A stretch of DNA of 5,636 nucleotides from Candidatus Brockarchaeota archaeon (GCA_017601265.1 JAFNJA010000021.1:1-5636); one strand, 5' to 3'; positions 1 to 5,315 are shown, numbered from the stretch's first letter. Made by a program: numbers and translations. The notes: generated from the letters alone by a model not told the origin.

Positions 1-1
1 A

Positions 2-343
2 TTTTTGGAGACCGCAAAGTACCAGACAAATGTTGGTTTTTTCAGCCTTGCCGCTTTCAGTCTGGAGCAGTCCTTGCAGCTGTTTCTAAAAGCGAGGCTG
101 CTGGAGAACGGCGTGGATTATCCTCGGACCCATAGCGTTAGGACGCTGATGGAGGTTTTGTCGAGAGTTGTAAAAGAAGAACTCAAGGCCGTCTTAAAGG
201 AGATGCTTGACAAATACCTGTTGGAGTTAGGCATTCTTGAGGACGCGTACATCTCGTCCAGATACGTAACCAGGGAGTTCAGGAAAGAGGAAGTGGAAAA
301 GCTGAGAAAAGCGGTCGAGGAGACGATGAAAAATGTCTCATGA
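2..343 (+). CDS. HEPN domain protein, toxin-side partner of an MNT pair (5' partial)
   Basis: This is a small alpha-helical HEPN protein of the COG1895 type. The reading frame is open to the left window edge. The first possible start is TTG at 5, but the family normally has some 10-20 more residues before this point, so I read it as 5'-truncated by the window. Visible landmarks are the helix with FSLEQSLQLFLKARLL (about residues 18-33 counting from the TTG), the PRTHSVRTL segment that follows, and the C-terminal YISSRYVT motif typical of this subclass. No RX4-6H RNase motif is visible, which is common in the COG1895 branch, so RNase activity is not assured. It overlaps the downstream MNT gene by 11 bases, the usual arrangement of HEPN/MNT toxin-antitoxin cassettes. 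Family assignment is firm; the toxin role is inferred from the family and its neighbour. Confidence 0.85.
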   Translation, partial: FLETAKYQTNVGFFSLAAFSLEQSLQLFLKARLLENGVDYPRTHSVRTLMEVLSRVVKEELKAVLKEMLDKYLLELGILEDAYISSRYVTREFRKEEVEKLRKAVEETMKNVS

Positions 344-647
344 GATCATCATCGAGATGGCCATAAAGAGAAGGGAAGCGTTCGACAACTTGAAGGAATA
401 CTTGAAGACGATCAAGGGCGTAGTTGAAAAATTGGATGACAAGGCTGAGCTTTACCTTTTTGGCTCAGTTCCGGAAAAGAGGTACGCGTATTCGAGCGAC
501 GTAGACGTGCTCGTGCTCACGACTGCAGAACCTGCTAAGGTGCATCTTGAGCTCTGGAAGGCCGGGATAAGGGAGCCGTTTGAAATCCACGTACACCCAC
601 CGGAGAAGGCAGGATTATTCGGGTCCAAACTCGTAAAGGTGGTTTAG
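333..647 (+). CDS. MNT-type minimal nucleotidyltransferase, partner of the HEPN protein
   Basis: This is a 104-residue member of the DNA polymerase beta-like nucleotidyltransferase superfamily, of the minimal MNT type found beside HEPN genes. The core motif is complete: G44-S45, ten residues, then D56-V-D58, which would bind the metal and nucleotide. A likely third acidic residue is E84 in PFEIHVH, a segment typical of archaeal HEPN-linked MNTs. Members of this superfamily can act as antitoxins by transferring AMP to the HEPN partner; that role is inferred here. The ATG start lies inside the end of the HEPN gene, and a GAGGAG at 317-322 sits about ten bases before it, supporting translational coupling. 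The length is normal for the family and the gene looks intact. Confidence 0.88.
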   Translation: MSHEIIIEMAIKRREAFDNLKEYLKTIKGVVEKLDDKAELYLFGSVPEKRYAYSSDVDVLVLTTAEPAKVHLELWKAGIREPFEIHVHPPEKAGLFGSKLVKVV

Positions 648-720
648 GCTTCTCGAAAGGCAACATTTATGCCCCGGTGATATCGTTCTCGCTCTATACA
701 GAGGTTATAGTGAATAAGAG

Positions 721-735
721 GATAGATATTCTATC
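721..735. repeat. Perfect inverted repeat GATAGA-TAT-TCTATC
   Basis: Six-base arms are separated by three bases in an AT-rich stretch between the MNT gene and the DUF4038 gene. It could be an operator half-site pair or a weak hairpin. It is short enough to arise by chance, and no regulator gene is adjacent. Confidence 0.3.
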
Positions 736-752
736 TTAATCTGGAGACGTTA

Positions 753-812
753 ATGAGAAATGGAAAGGAGAATCAACTCCGCAGGAAAAGAAAACGAGGA
801 AACGTAGAGTAG
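753..812 (+). other. Upstream mini-ORF in frame with the DUF4038 gene
   Basis: An ATG at 753 is preceded by GGAG (742-745) at Shine-Dalgarno-like spacing and opens 19 codons of a very basic peptide containing RRKRKRG, ending in TAG at 810-812. The frame is the same as that of the DUF4038 gene and is open from 813 to the GTG at 852. It could therefore be a small leader ORF, a former N-terminal extension broken by the TAG, or chance. The peptide has no hydrophobic stretch, so it is not a lost signal peptide. Confidence 0.25.
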
Positions 813-851
813 TCATCTGATTTTCGTATCAAAGAAAAAACATTTGAAGTC

Positions 852-2063
852 GTGATTATAGCTGAAGGCATGCAAGGTCCTATCAAAATAAGCGAGAACG
901 GGAGATATTTCGTTACTGCTGCCGGAAAACCGATCTTCTGGCTCGCCACCACGCAGTGGCAGATCTTCAGAGAACACCCATTGGTGGAGGTTGAGCTGAT
1001 CTTAGATAAGGCAAAGGAGAATGGATTCAATTTCATCCAAGCCATGTTACTGGGGGTAGGCGACGGCACTAAACCAAACATCCACGGCGACACCCCTTGG
1101 AAGAAAGATGATCCGGCGACGCCAAATGAAGCTTATTTCGAACACGTAGATGCTGTGGTTCAGGCCGCGCGCAGGAAAGAGCTCATCCTCGTAGCTGGGA
1201 TATACCACCAAACGATGGGCGACCGAGTTAAAATGAAGAACGCTCGCACATGGGCGAGATGGATCGCTGGACGTTACGCTGGCGCTCCAAATCTGATCTG
1301 GTCCATGTATCCAAAAGCCGAACCTGAATACACCGCGCTCTTGAGGGAGTTGGCCATCGGGCTTCAGCAGGGCGATGGAGGGGTTCACCTGATTACGGTC
1401 CATCCCGATCCCGCGCCAGCCACGTCGAGCACCTACCTGCATAACGAAAGCTGGCTGGCATTCAATTCGATACAAACTTGGGCGAGCGTCGATTTGATTT
1501 ATCCCATGGTTTCCCATGACTACGGTCTCAGGCCGGCGAAGCCCGTCGTCATGGCAGAGGGCGCCTACGAAAATGGCACGGAGTACGGCTTCGAGGTTTC
1601 GCCGCTTTGGATACGTAGGCAAGCTTACTATTCATACTTAGCTGGCGCTCACCACAGCTACGGGCACAATGACAGCTGGCGCATGCTTCCAACGTGGAAA
1701 GAGGCCCTGGACGCGCCCGGCGCCAAACATTTGAGCGTATTGAAGAACATATTACTTAGCCTCGAGGAATGGTGGAACCTCGTTCCTGATCAGGCGATTC
1801 TTGTGAGCGGGGGTTGCACGAACGGTAGATCGTTGAACCTGGCTGCTCGCCATCGCGATGGAAAATGGATGATCGCATATTTCGCCGACAAGGCCTCATT
1901 CAAAGTGGATTTGGGCAAAGTTGGCGGCAAAGCCGAAGCCTTCTGGATCGATCCCAGAAATGGGGAATCGATATCGATCGGCAGCTTGACTGGGGACACA
2001 AAGTACTTCTCCACACCTGAGGGATGGGAGGACTCGCTTCTCGTAATGAAGGCAACGAAATGA
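852..2063 (+). CDS. DUF4038 / apiosidase-like (GH140-type) glycoside hydrolase homologue
   Basis: The 403-residue protein has the layout of DUF4038 (apiosidase-like TIM barrel) followed by the 'putative collagen-binding' beta domain. Landmarks are NGRYFV...GKPIFWLATTQW (16-36), NEAYFEHVDAVV (92-103), NLIWSMYP (147-154), GDGGVHLITVHP (174-185), AEGAYE (235-240), YLAGAHHSYGHN (262-273), then a C-terminal domain from about 310 with FWIDPRNGESISIG. In GH140 enzymes, as I recall, the catalytic pair is an Asp and a Glu; E236 fits the Glu, but the usual GGD after IW is replaced by SMYPKAEP, so activity is uncertain. There is no signal peptide or membrane segment, so it should stay in the cytoplasm. 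The start is either GTG 852 or ATG 870; the ATG fits the family's usual beginning and may be the true start. The family is mostly bacterial, so acquisition by transfer is plausible. Its stop overlaps the ATG of a broken gene. Confidence 0.85.
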   Translation: MIIAEGMQGPIKISENGRYFVTAAGKPIFWLATTQWQIFREHPLVEVELILDKAKENGFNFIQAMLLGVGDGTKPNIHGDTPWKKDDPATPNEAYFEHVDAVVQAARRKELILVAGIYHQTMGDRVKMKNARTWARWIAGRYAGAPNLIWSMYPKAEPEYTALLRELAIGLQQGDGGVHLITVHPDPAPATSSTYLHNESWLAFNSIQTWASVDLIYPMVSHDYGLRPAKPVVMAEGAYENGTEYGFEVSPLWIRRQAYYSYLAGAHHSYGHNDSWRMLPTWKEALDAPGAKHLSVLKNILLSLEEWWNLVPDQAILVSGGCTNGRSLNLAARHRDGKWMIAYFADKASFKVDLGKVGGKAEAFWIDPRNGESISIGSLTGDTKYFSTPEGWEDSLLVMKATK

Positions 2064-2298
2064 AAGATGCGATGGAAATTGCGAATGGATCCGATAATTC
2101 TTAAGTCCTTCCTAATGAGTATCAGGAAGCGATTCAACCCTATCTGGAAACTCTCGACGACGATCAGAGGAAGGTACTGTTGAGGAAAAAGTTTCTGGAA
2201 TTCAAAGAATGGGCGTTCCTGGCTAGAATTCTTTTGGTAAGCTTCCTATGCCAGGTGAGACAGTGGACATCTTGAAAGGGATGTTAGCGCCTATGTAG
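2060..2298 (+). pseudogene. Broken small gene overlapping the end of the DUF4038 gene
   Basis: An ATG at 2060 overlaps the DUF4038 TGA (ATGA), a classic coupled start. The frame reads 14 codons, meets TAA at 2102-2104, then continues without stops through protein-like sequence: PNEYQEAIQPYLETLDDDQR and then FLEFKEWAFLARIL. At the T4 run 2232-2235 the sense moves to another frame, giving FGKLPMPGETVDILKGMLAPM and a TAG at 2296-2298. One additional T in that run would join the two frames. The restored product would be about 79 residues, charged and helical, of a family I do not recognise. One nonsense change plus one base lost is the simplest reading; an assembly error could explain the frameshift but not both lesions. 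It may once have been co-expressed with the DUF4038 protein. Confidence 0.5.
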
Positions 2299-2335
2299 GT
2301 CGGAGCCATGGCTACTACGCCATATGATCAAGGGG

Positions 2336-2431
2336 CTACTGCCACCGCGCCTTCATCTTCAGCTCCCCGGTCTTCATCCGCTCATACCCTTTAACCAAAA
2401 GCCCCGCGACGACTTCAATATAGGTTGACGC
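2336..2431 (-). pseudogene. 3' remnant of a minus-strand gene, front end missing
   Basis: On the minus strand the frame is open from 2431 to a TAG at 2338-2336 and reads as a plausible protein C-terminus: YIEVVAGLLVKGYERMKTGE followed by LKMKARWQ. Upstream it meets a stop (TGA, 2434-2432) right beside the promoter of the HEPN-MNT fusion gene. There is no good start codon at the right place. I read it as the tail of a gene whose 5' part was replaced, possibly when the fusion gene arrived. I do not recognise the family. A chance open frame of 31 codons cannot be excluded. Confidence 0.35.
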
Positions 2432-2433
2432 TC

Positions 2434-2447
2434 AAAGCATATAAAAG
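2434..2447 (+). promoter_or_regulatory. Archaeal BRE/TATA promoter of the HEPN-MNT fusion gene
   Basis: The box ATATAAAA (2439-2446) is preceded by the purine-containing AAAGC as a BRE-like element. Transcription about 25 bases downstream would begin near 2468-2472, leaving a leader of around ten bases before the ATG at 2481. It is the best TATA match in the window and shows that the fusion gene is transcribed on its own. Confidence 0.6.
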
Positions 2448-2480
2448 GCGATTATACACTCTAATTGCCCGGATATCGGC

Positions 2481-3251
2481 ATGGAGATTTTGAAGAGGCT
2501 CGAACAACAGGCAAACGTCATAAGGGAGCTGGGCGAAGAGCTCAGGCGCGAGAGCAGCTATCGTGGCGTGGAGAGGCTCGTCCAGCTGATCCTGCAGGCC
2601 CTGCTTGATCTTGGCCTGATGGTGCTTTCGGCCATAGGCGCGTCTCCCAGCGGGTACCGCGACGTGGCCAACTCGTTGGGGAGGCTTGGCCTCCTCGTGG
2701 AAAAGGATGCTGAACTGATGAGGGCCATGGCTGGATTGAGGAACGTACTCGTCCACGCATACGTCAGCACGAATCGTGAAATCGTGATAGAAAGCGCCAG
2801 AAAGGTTCCAGGGGACGCAGTTAGGCTCTCCAACGAGCTGCTTTCGTCCGCCAGGCGGGCGATAAGCGATCCTCCTGAGCCCGTCGAAGACCTGGCTGAT
2901 AAGCTGAGAGAGGCCCTCAAGGGCAGGGTTAAACTGGCCTTCGTCTTCGGATCCAAAGCCAAAGGCTACGATTTGAAGGGGGACGTGGACGTGGCCCTGT
3001 ACCTTGGCAGGCCCCCAGATCCTTACGAGGTTGGAGGATTGGTATCCGACATCCAGGAAAGCCTCGGAAGGGAAGATGTCGACATCCTAGTGCTGGACAG
3101 TTGCGACAGCGTTGCCTTGGCCTACGAAGCCGTTCAAGGAAAACCGATCATGGGCGATGACATTGAAATCCTCCAGCTTAAAACCAAAATCGCATCGCAA
3201 TATTTGGACTACATTGAAAAGTTAGGCATGATTAAGTCCAAGAAGTATTAA
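2481..3251 (+). CDS. HepT-MntA fusion: DUF86 HEPN toxin domain joined to an MNT nucleotidyltransferase
   Basis: A 256-residue single chain contains both halves of a HEPN/MNT toxin-antitoxin system. Residues 1-125 are a DUF86/HepT-type HEPN domain: SYRGVERLVQLILQALLDLG (26-45), SGYRDVANSLGRLGLL (57-72) and MAGLRNVLVHAY (83-94), the last carrying the RX4HXY motif as R87, H92 and Y94. After a proline/acid-rich linker (about 128-148) comes an MNT domain: FVFGSKAKG with G157-S158, then D168-V-D170, and a third likely acid at D201 in DVDILVLD. In two-gene HepT/MntA systems, HepT is an RNase and MntA blocks it by adding AMP to the motif tyrosine. Here the equivalent is Y94, so modification within or between identical chains is possible (inference). 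Both active-site sets look intact. The ATG is close behind a TATA box and lacks a clear Shine-Dalgarno. It differs in subclass from the HEPN/MNT pair at the left end. Confidence 0.9.
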   Translation: MEILKRLEQQANVIRELGEELRRESSYRGVERLVQLILQALLDLGLMVLSAIGASPSGYRDVANSLGRLGLLVEKDAELMRAMAGLRNVLVHAYVSTNREIVIESARKVPGDAVRLSNELLSSARRAISDPPEPVEDLADKLREALKGRVKLAFVFGSKAKGYDLKGDVDVALYLGRPPDPYEVGGLVSDIQESLGREDVDILVLDSCDSVALAYEAVQGKPIMGDDIEILQLKTKIASQYLDYIEKLGMIKSKKY

Positions 3252-3262
3252 TGAATTCATTA
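3249..3262. repeat. 14-base perfect palindrome at the end of the fusion gene
   Basis: TAATGAATTCATTA is self-complementary over all 14 bases and begins with the stop codon of the HEPN-MNT fusion gene. It has no loop, so it is a poor terminator hairpin, but it would suit a dimeric DNA-binding protein. No matching second copy was seen in the window. Chance is possible in AT-rich sequence. Confidence 0.35.
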
Positions 3263-3299
3263 TCGAAAGGAAAATCTCGAGATATTTAATGACCTTGTA

Positions 3300-3309
3300 C
3301 TTATATTAT
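3300..3309 (+). promoter_or_regulatory. TATA-like box before the broken small gene
   Basis: TTATATTA at 3301-3308 lies about 40 bases before the ATG at 3344. Transcription about 25 bases downstream would start near 3330, giving a leader of 10-15 bases, much like the other promoters here. This placement supports the idea that a real gene once began at 3344. Confidence 0.4.
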
Positions 3310-3343
3310 CCTTTGGGCCCGTTTCCCCGTTCTGAGCGGAATC

Positions 3344-3463
3344 ATGATGCAGACCCAGATGGATGAAGCCTGGCAAGTTCTCCACGCAACGATTGTATAG
3401 GGTAGTAAGGTGCGCGAGGTTCTGAAGAGCCCCGAGGGTTTGGGGACGTTGCCCATCGGGTAG
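3344..3463 (+). pseudogene. Small broken gene with an in-frame TAG
   Basis: From ATG 3344 the frame gives MMQTQMDEAWQVLHATIV, then TAG (3398-3400), and continues as GSKVREVLKSPEGLGTLPIG to a second TAG at 3461-3463. Both parts look like one amphipathic helical protein, and a TATA-like box is correctly placed upstream. The simplest reading is a gene broken by a nonsense change. The window uses TAG as an ordinary stop for the MNT gene, so recoding of TAG (for example as pyrrolysine) is unlikely. The opposite strand also has an open frame here (3483-3301), but its translation looks like a shadow. I do not recognise the family; a noncoding RNA cannot be ruled out. Confidence 0.35.
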
Positions 3464-3606
3464 TGCGGGGATTCCACCATCACCCCACCTTTGTCCTATT
3501 CAGCAGGAGGCCTATAGCAGCGTTGTACGCTCTGGTTAAGCTTCAAACCACGTGCGGTGAAAATTTTGTGGCGATGAGGACGCGCATCTCAGTTACGAAT
3601 CTGTAA
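3463..3606 (+). other. Short open frame, possible frameshifted continuation of the broken gene
   Basis: A GTG at 3463 opens 47 codons in the frame one base back from the preceding remnant. Part of it reads protein-like: FVLFSRRPIAALYALVKLQ and then GENFVAMRTRISVTNL before TAA at 3604-3606. It could be the rest of the gene at 3344 after a frameshift, a separate tiny ORF, or chance. There is no clear ribosome binding site. The remaining bases to 3624 hold nothing recognisable. Confidence 0.22.
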
Positions 3607-3624
3607 ATCGAATCTTCTTATCGT

Positions 3625-4005
3625 TCAGCAAGCGTTTTTTGCCCGTTCCCAAAGCATCAAGAGTTCTGCTTCCTTCAACGTGTTCCTTATCGGGTCCACT
3701 TCAAGCCCGAGCGCCTCTAGCGCCGTGACCCCAAGGACCGCCGAATCATCTTTCTCCCCGAAGATCAGAGTTATTCCCCCTCTCCTGCCCGCGAGCTCCA
3801 CCTCCGCGATGCCTATTTCCCTCTCCACCTCTCCGCCGAACGCTCTGAATCTCCTCTTCTCAACGGGCTTGAGATTTATTGATTCGAGCAAGGCTCTGCT
3901 TACGACCGTGTAGATCGCCCCCGTGTCGACGACGCCCTCGACATCTTTACGCTTCTCTTTCTCCACTGGGTTCACAATCCTGAACTTGGCCTTGACGAAG
4001 CCCAT
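3625..4005 (-). CDS. Retropepsin-like clan AA aspartic protease (AF_0612-type)
   Basis: The 126-residue protein is a single-domain aspartic protease of the retropepsin fold, resembling the archaeal AF_0612 group. The catalytic D27-T28-G29 sits in EGVVDTGAIYTVVS, followed by the flap-like region RRFRAFGGEVEREIG (51-65) and the second hydrophobic motif SAVLGVTALEALGLEVDP (88-105). One DTG per chain means it must dimerise to form an active site. There is no signal peptide or membrane segment, so it is cytoplasmic; the substrate is unknown. The ATG at 4005 follows a TATA-like box by a leader-short distance and has no clear Shine-Dalgarno site. The gene stands alone: it converges on the remnant region at 3252-3624, and its upstream neighbour has its own promoter. 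Length and motifs are complete, so it should be functional. Confidence 0.88.
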   Translation of the reverse strand: MGFVKAKFRIVNPVEKEKRKDVEGVVDTGAIYTVVSRALLESINLKPVEKRRFRAFGGEVEREIGIAEVELAGRRGGITLIFGEKDDSAVLGVTALEALGLEVDPIRNTLKEAELLMLWERAKNAC

Positions 4006-4037
4006 GGGCAGTTCCGTTTAACAAACACTTACACTTA

Positions 4038-4045
4038 CTTAAAGA
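4038..4045 (-). promoter_or_regulatory. TATA-like box of the protease gene
   Basis: On the minus strand TCTTTAAG lies 33-40 bases before the ATG at 4005, so a start about 25 bases downstream would leave a leader of roughly ten bases. Between box and start is a small repeated motif (ACACTT, ACACTT, ACTT on the plus strand at about 4025-4040). Confidence 0.4.
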
Positions 4046-4158
4046 TTTAGTTTCAGATTCAGTTCTCTGCATCCGCGCAAAATCGTGTTTTGTCCGGAGC
4101 GAAAGCTATACGCAAGTCGATTTTTGCCTAGTTCGCCCCGGAAACATTTAGAGGAAAT

Positions 4159-4172
4159 TTAACAGGTGTTAA
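4159..4172. repeat. Inverted repeat TTAACA-GG-TGTTAA over a stop codon
   Basis: Six-base perfect arms with a two-base centre overlap the stop (4169-4171) of the minus-strand secreted protein gene. There is no adjacent T-tract, so it is not a convincing terminator. It recalls the palindrome on the stop of the HEPN-MNT fusion gene, but the sequences differ. Confidence 0.25.
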
Positions 4173-4717
4173 CTTGAGGTTAGGCATTGCTTCTGGTTTT
4201 TTCGTTTCTTGAAGATCGAGAAAGCAACTAAACTGCCGATCAACATCGTCACTGACATGCCCGTTCCGAAAACGAACTCGGGCACTACATGAAAGTGGGC
4301 GTTCTTTTCCAAGACTCCCTCTATAATGTATGTTTCTCCGCCTTCAGGCTGTTTGACCTGCACGACAAACGTGGTGCAGAACGTTGAATCTAGTGGGCAC
4401 GTCCAATAAAAAGATTCTGACCAATATGATTGGTCAATGTCCACCTGCTGCCAACTTGAGTATGGATCTGAAACCTTTATCAAAGCCGAGTCCGCTGGCC
4501 AATCAGGCAGGTATACTTGTACATCATACGTGATTCCAGGCAAAACATCTATTCTGTCTATAGGGCCATTATTGTCAACCCATAATTGGCTACCGGGCCA
4601 ATGGTCTGGATCGGCTGATACTATAGACATCATGAATGTTAAACTAAGGCAGGATAGCAGGATTATCGGCGCCGCCTTTCCTCTCTTCATTGACCTACGA
4701 ACTCTAATTGCCATCAT
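4169..4717 (-). CDS. Secreted, membrane-anchored protein with VPEF-type C-terminus
   Basis: A 182-residue protein with an N-terminal signal peptide: basic RRSMKRGK, hydrophobic core APIILLSCLSLTFMMSIV, and a likely cut after VSA (residue 35). The exported part (36-144) is rich in Trp, Tyr and Asp and predicted to be beta-sandwich-like; C107 and C114 could form a disulfide. The C-terminus is a tripartite sorting-like signal: VPEFVFGT (145-152), a hydrophobic segment to about 169, then KKRK. This resembles archaeal PEF-type tails, some of which are processed by archaeosortases; whether this one is cut or only anchors is unknown. Starts at 4717, 4714 or 4690 (Met10) are all possible. A TATA-like GCATAAATT sits close before 4717, suggesting a leaderless message. 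The general plan matches the partial protein at 5316. Function is not known beyond a cell-surface location. Confidence 0.75.
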   Translation of the reverse strand: MMAIRVRRSMKRGKAAPIILLSCLSLTFMMSIVSADPDHWPGSQLWVDNNGPIDRIDVLPGITYDVQVYLPDWPADSALIKVSDPYSSWQQVDIDQSYWSESFYWTCPLDSTFCTTFVVQVKQPEGGETYIIEGVLEKNAHFHVVPEFVFGTGMSVTMLIGSLVAFSIFKKRKNQKQCLTSS

Positions 4718-4731
4718 TTAAGTCTTTATTC

Positions 4732-4740
4732 AATTTATGC
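4732..4740 (-). promoter_or_regulatory. TATA-like box GCATAAATT of the secreted protein gene
   Basis: On the minus strand GCATAAATT begins 23 bases before the ATG at 4717, so transcription would start at or just inside the start codon region (leaderless, or using a later Met such as 4714 or 4690). The same eight bases GCATAAAT precede the gene at 5316. Confidence 0.4.
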
Positions 4741-4747
4741 GTAAGAA

Positions 4748-4832
4748 TTCTAGATATTATGTGTCTTTTTTCCATTATTTAACTTTTTAAGGCTAATTAT
4801 TCTAGGTTTAAACGTTCGATCTTCTAGATATT
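4748..4832. repeat. Direct repeat TTCTAGATATT, two copies 74 bases apart
   Basis: Eleven identical bases occur at 4748-4758 and 4822-4832. The shorter core TTCTAG also occurs between them at 4800-4805 and again at 5247-5252. All lie in the AT-rich parts of the intergenic region between the two secreted-protein genes. They could be sites for a shared regulator, but AT-rich sequence makes chance copies likely. Confidence 0.3.
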
Positions 4833-5289
4833 GTTATCGAAAAACGGCTTTTTGCAAAGAGTTGGGAATGCTGCCATTTTCGAAAAACTTGCCGCGATGC
4901 CGATGAAAGGTTCTTGTCAGCAGGATTGAGTGAACCGTACTTGTTTCACCATGTCTTATGTAGACTCTTCCGTTACTGAAGTTTGAATGAGATGAAGACA
5001 GGCTGCGCCAATAGACCGATCTCGCTCCTGTTCAAAACTCTGCAAGCCATGAATCGAATCAAAGCAAAAACGCTATAGCAGACAAAGGTGAACGGGCCCT
5101 ACGTTGAAAAGGATACAAATCTGAGTTCTGTCGTCTTCCATCCGTTGCCCCGTATTGGCCGCTTTATGCGGTTCCTGAAAAAACTGACACGAACATCGTT
5201 CTTCTGAAGTTGCTTTAAGCAAAATATAGTTATTTTTCCATCATGGTTCTAGAAAAGAAAGCGAAATCATCCACATAATTAAAATAGCA

Positions 5290-5297
5290 GCATAAAT
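5290..5297 (+). promoter_or_regulatory. TATA-like box GCATAAAT of the partial secreted protein gene
   Basis: GCATAAAT begins 26 bases before the ATG at 5316, the spacing expected of a leaderless archaeal transcript. No Shine-Dalgarno site is needed or seen. It matches the element before the divergent gene at 4717. Confidence 0.5.
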
Positions 5298-5315
5298 ACG
5301 GTATGTTGAGCTCTT

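Larger units (their letters stand above)
648..851 (+). other. Intergenic leader before the DUF4038 gene
   Basis: This stretch has no complete gene of family-like appearance. A weak TATA-like ATTTAT lies at 665-670, just after the MNT stop, and could drive the DUF4038 gene with a long leader. Two short inverted repeats follow (CTATA...TATAG at about 695-710, and the repeat at 721-735). A mini-ORF, annotated separately, is in frame with the downstream gene. No T-rich terminator is evident. Confidence 0.4.
4718..5315. other. Long intergenic region between the divergent secreted-protein genes
   Basis: About 600 bases without a convincing gene. The left third (to about 4860) is AT-rich with T-runs and repeated TTCTAG; the right end (from about 5219) is AT-rich and holds the promoter of the 5316 gene. 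The middle has more GC and only broken open frames. The longest protein-like one on the plus strand, 5108-5218, includes VAPYWPLYAVPEKTDTNIVL and LKLL before TAA, with no start codon; the same frame is open before the TGA at 5105. It may be a decayed gene or chance. A perfect palindrome TTTTCGAAAA lies at 4877-4886. No tRNA, CRISPR or insertion sequence ends were seen. Confidence 0.4.

Noticed and set aside
1047..1622. 191-codon open frame on the minus strand inside the DUF4038 gene
   Set aside because: Its translation is rich in Arg, Pro and Trp with no family landmarks, while the plus strand gives a clear DUF4038 protein over the whole stretch. It is a shadow frame.
2415..2962. Three minus-strand open frames across the HEPN-MNT fusion gene
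   Set aside because: They overlap each other and the well-supported fusion gene, and their translations show no recognisable motifs; they reflect the GC-rich codon positions of the plus-strand gene.
3301..3483. 60-codon minus-strand open frame over the broken small gene
   Set aside because: The translation looks non-natural (many Pro, Thr, Arg and Cys without pattern), whereas the plus strand has a promoter, an ATG and protein-like sequence.
3320..3500. Possible structured RNA (box C/D-like, RNase P or SRP RNA) after the TATA box
   Set aside because: Only imperfect C-box-like and CTGA-like strings were found, with no conserved RNase P or SRP core motif and no stable long stem that I could trace.
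4841..4856. AAAAACGGCTTTTT as a terminator hairpin
   Set aside because: The stem is only A-T pairs with a GC loop and would be unstable; no gene ends next to it on either strand.
5041..5062. GATTCGATTC on the minus strand resembling a tRNA T-loop
   Set aside because: The flanking bases do not form a T-stem, and no acceptor, D or anticodon arm could be found at the right distances.
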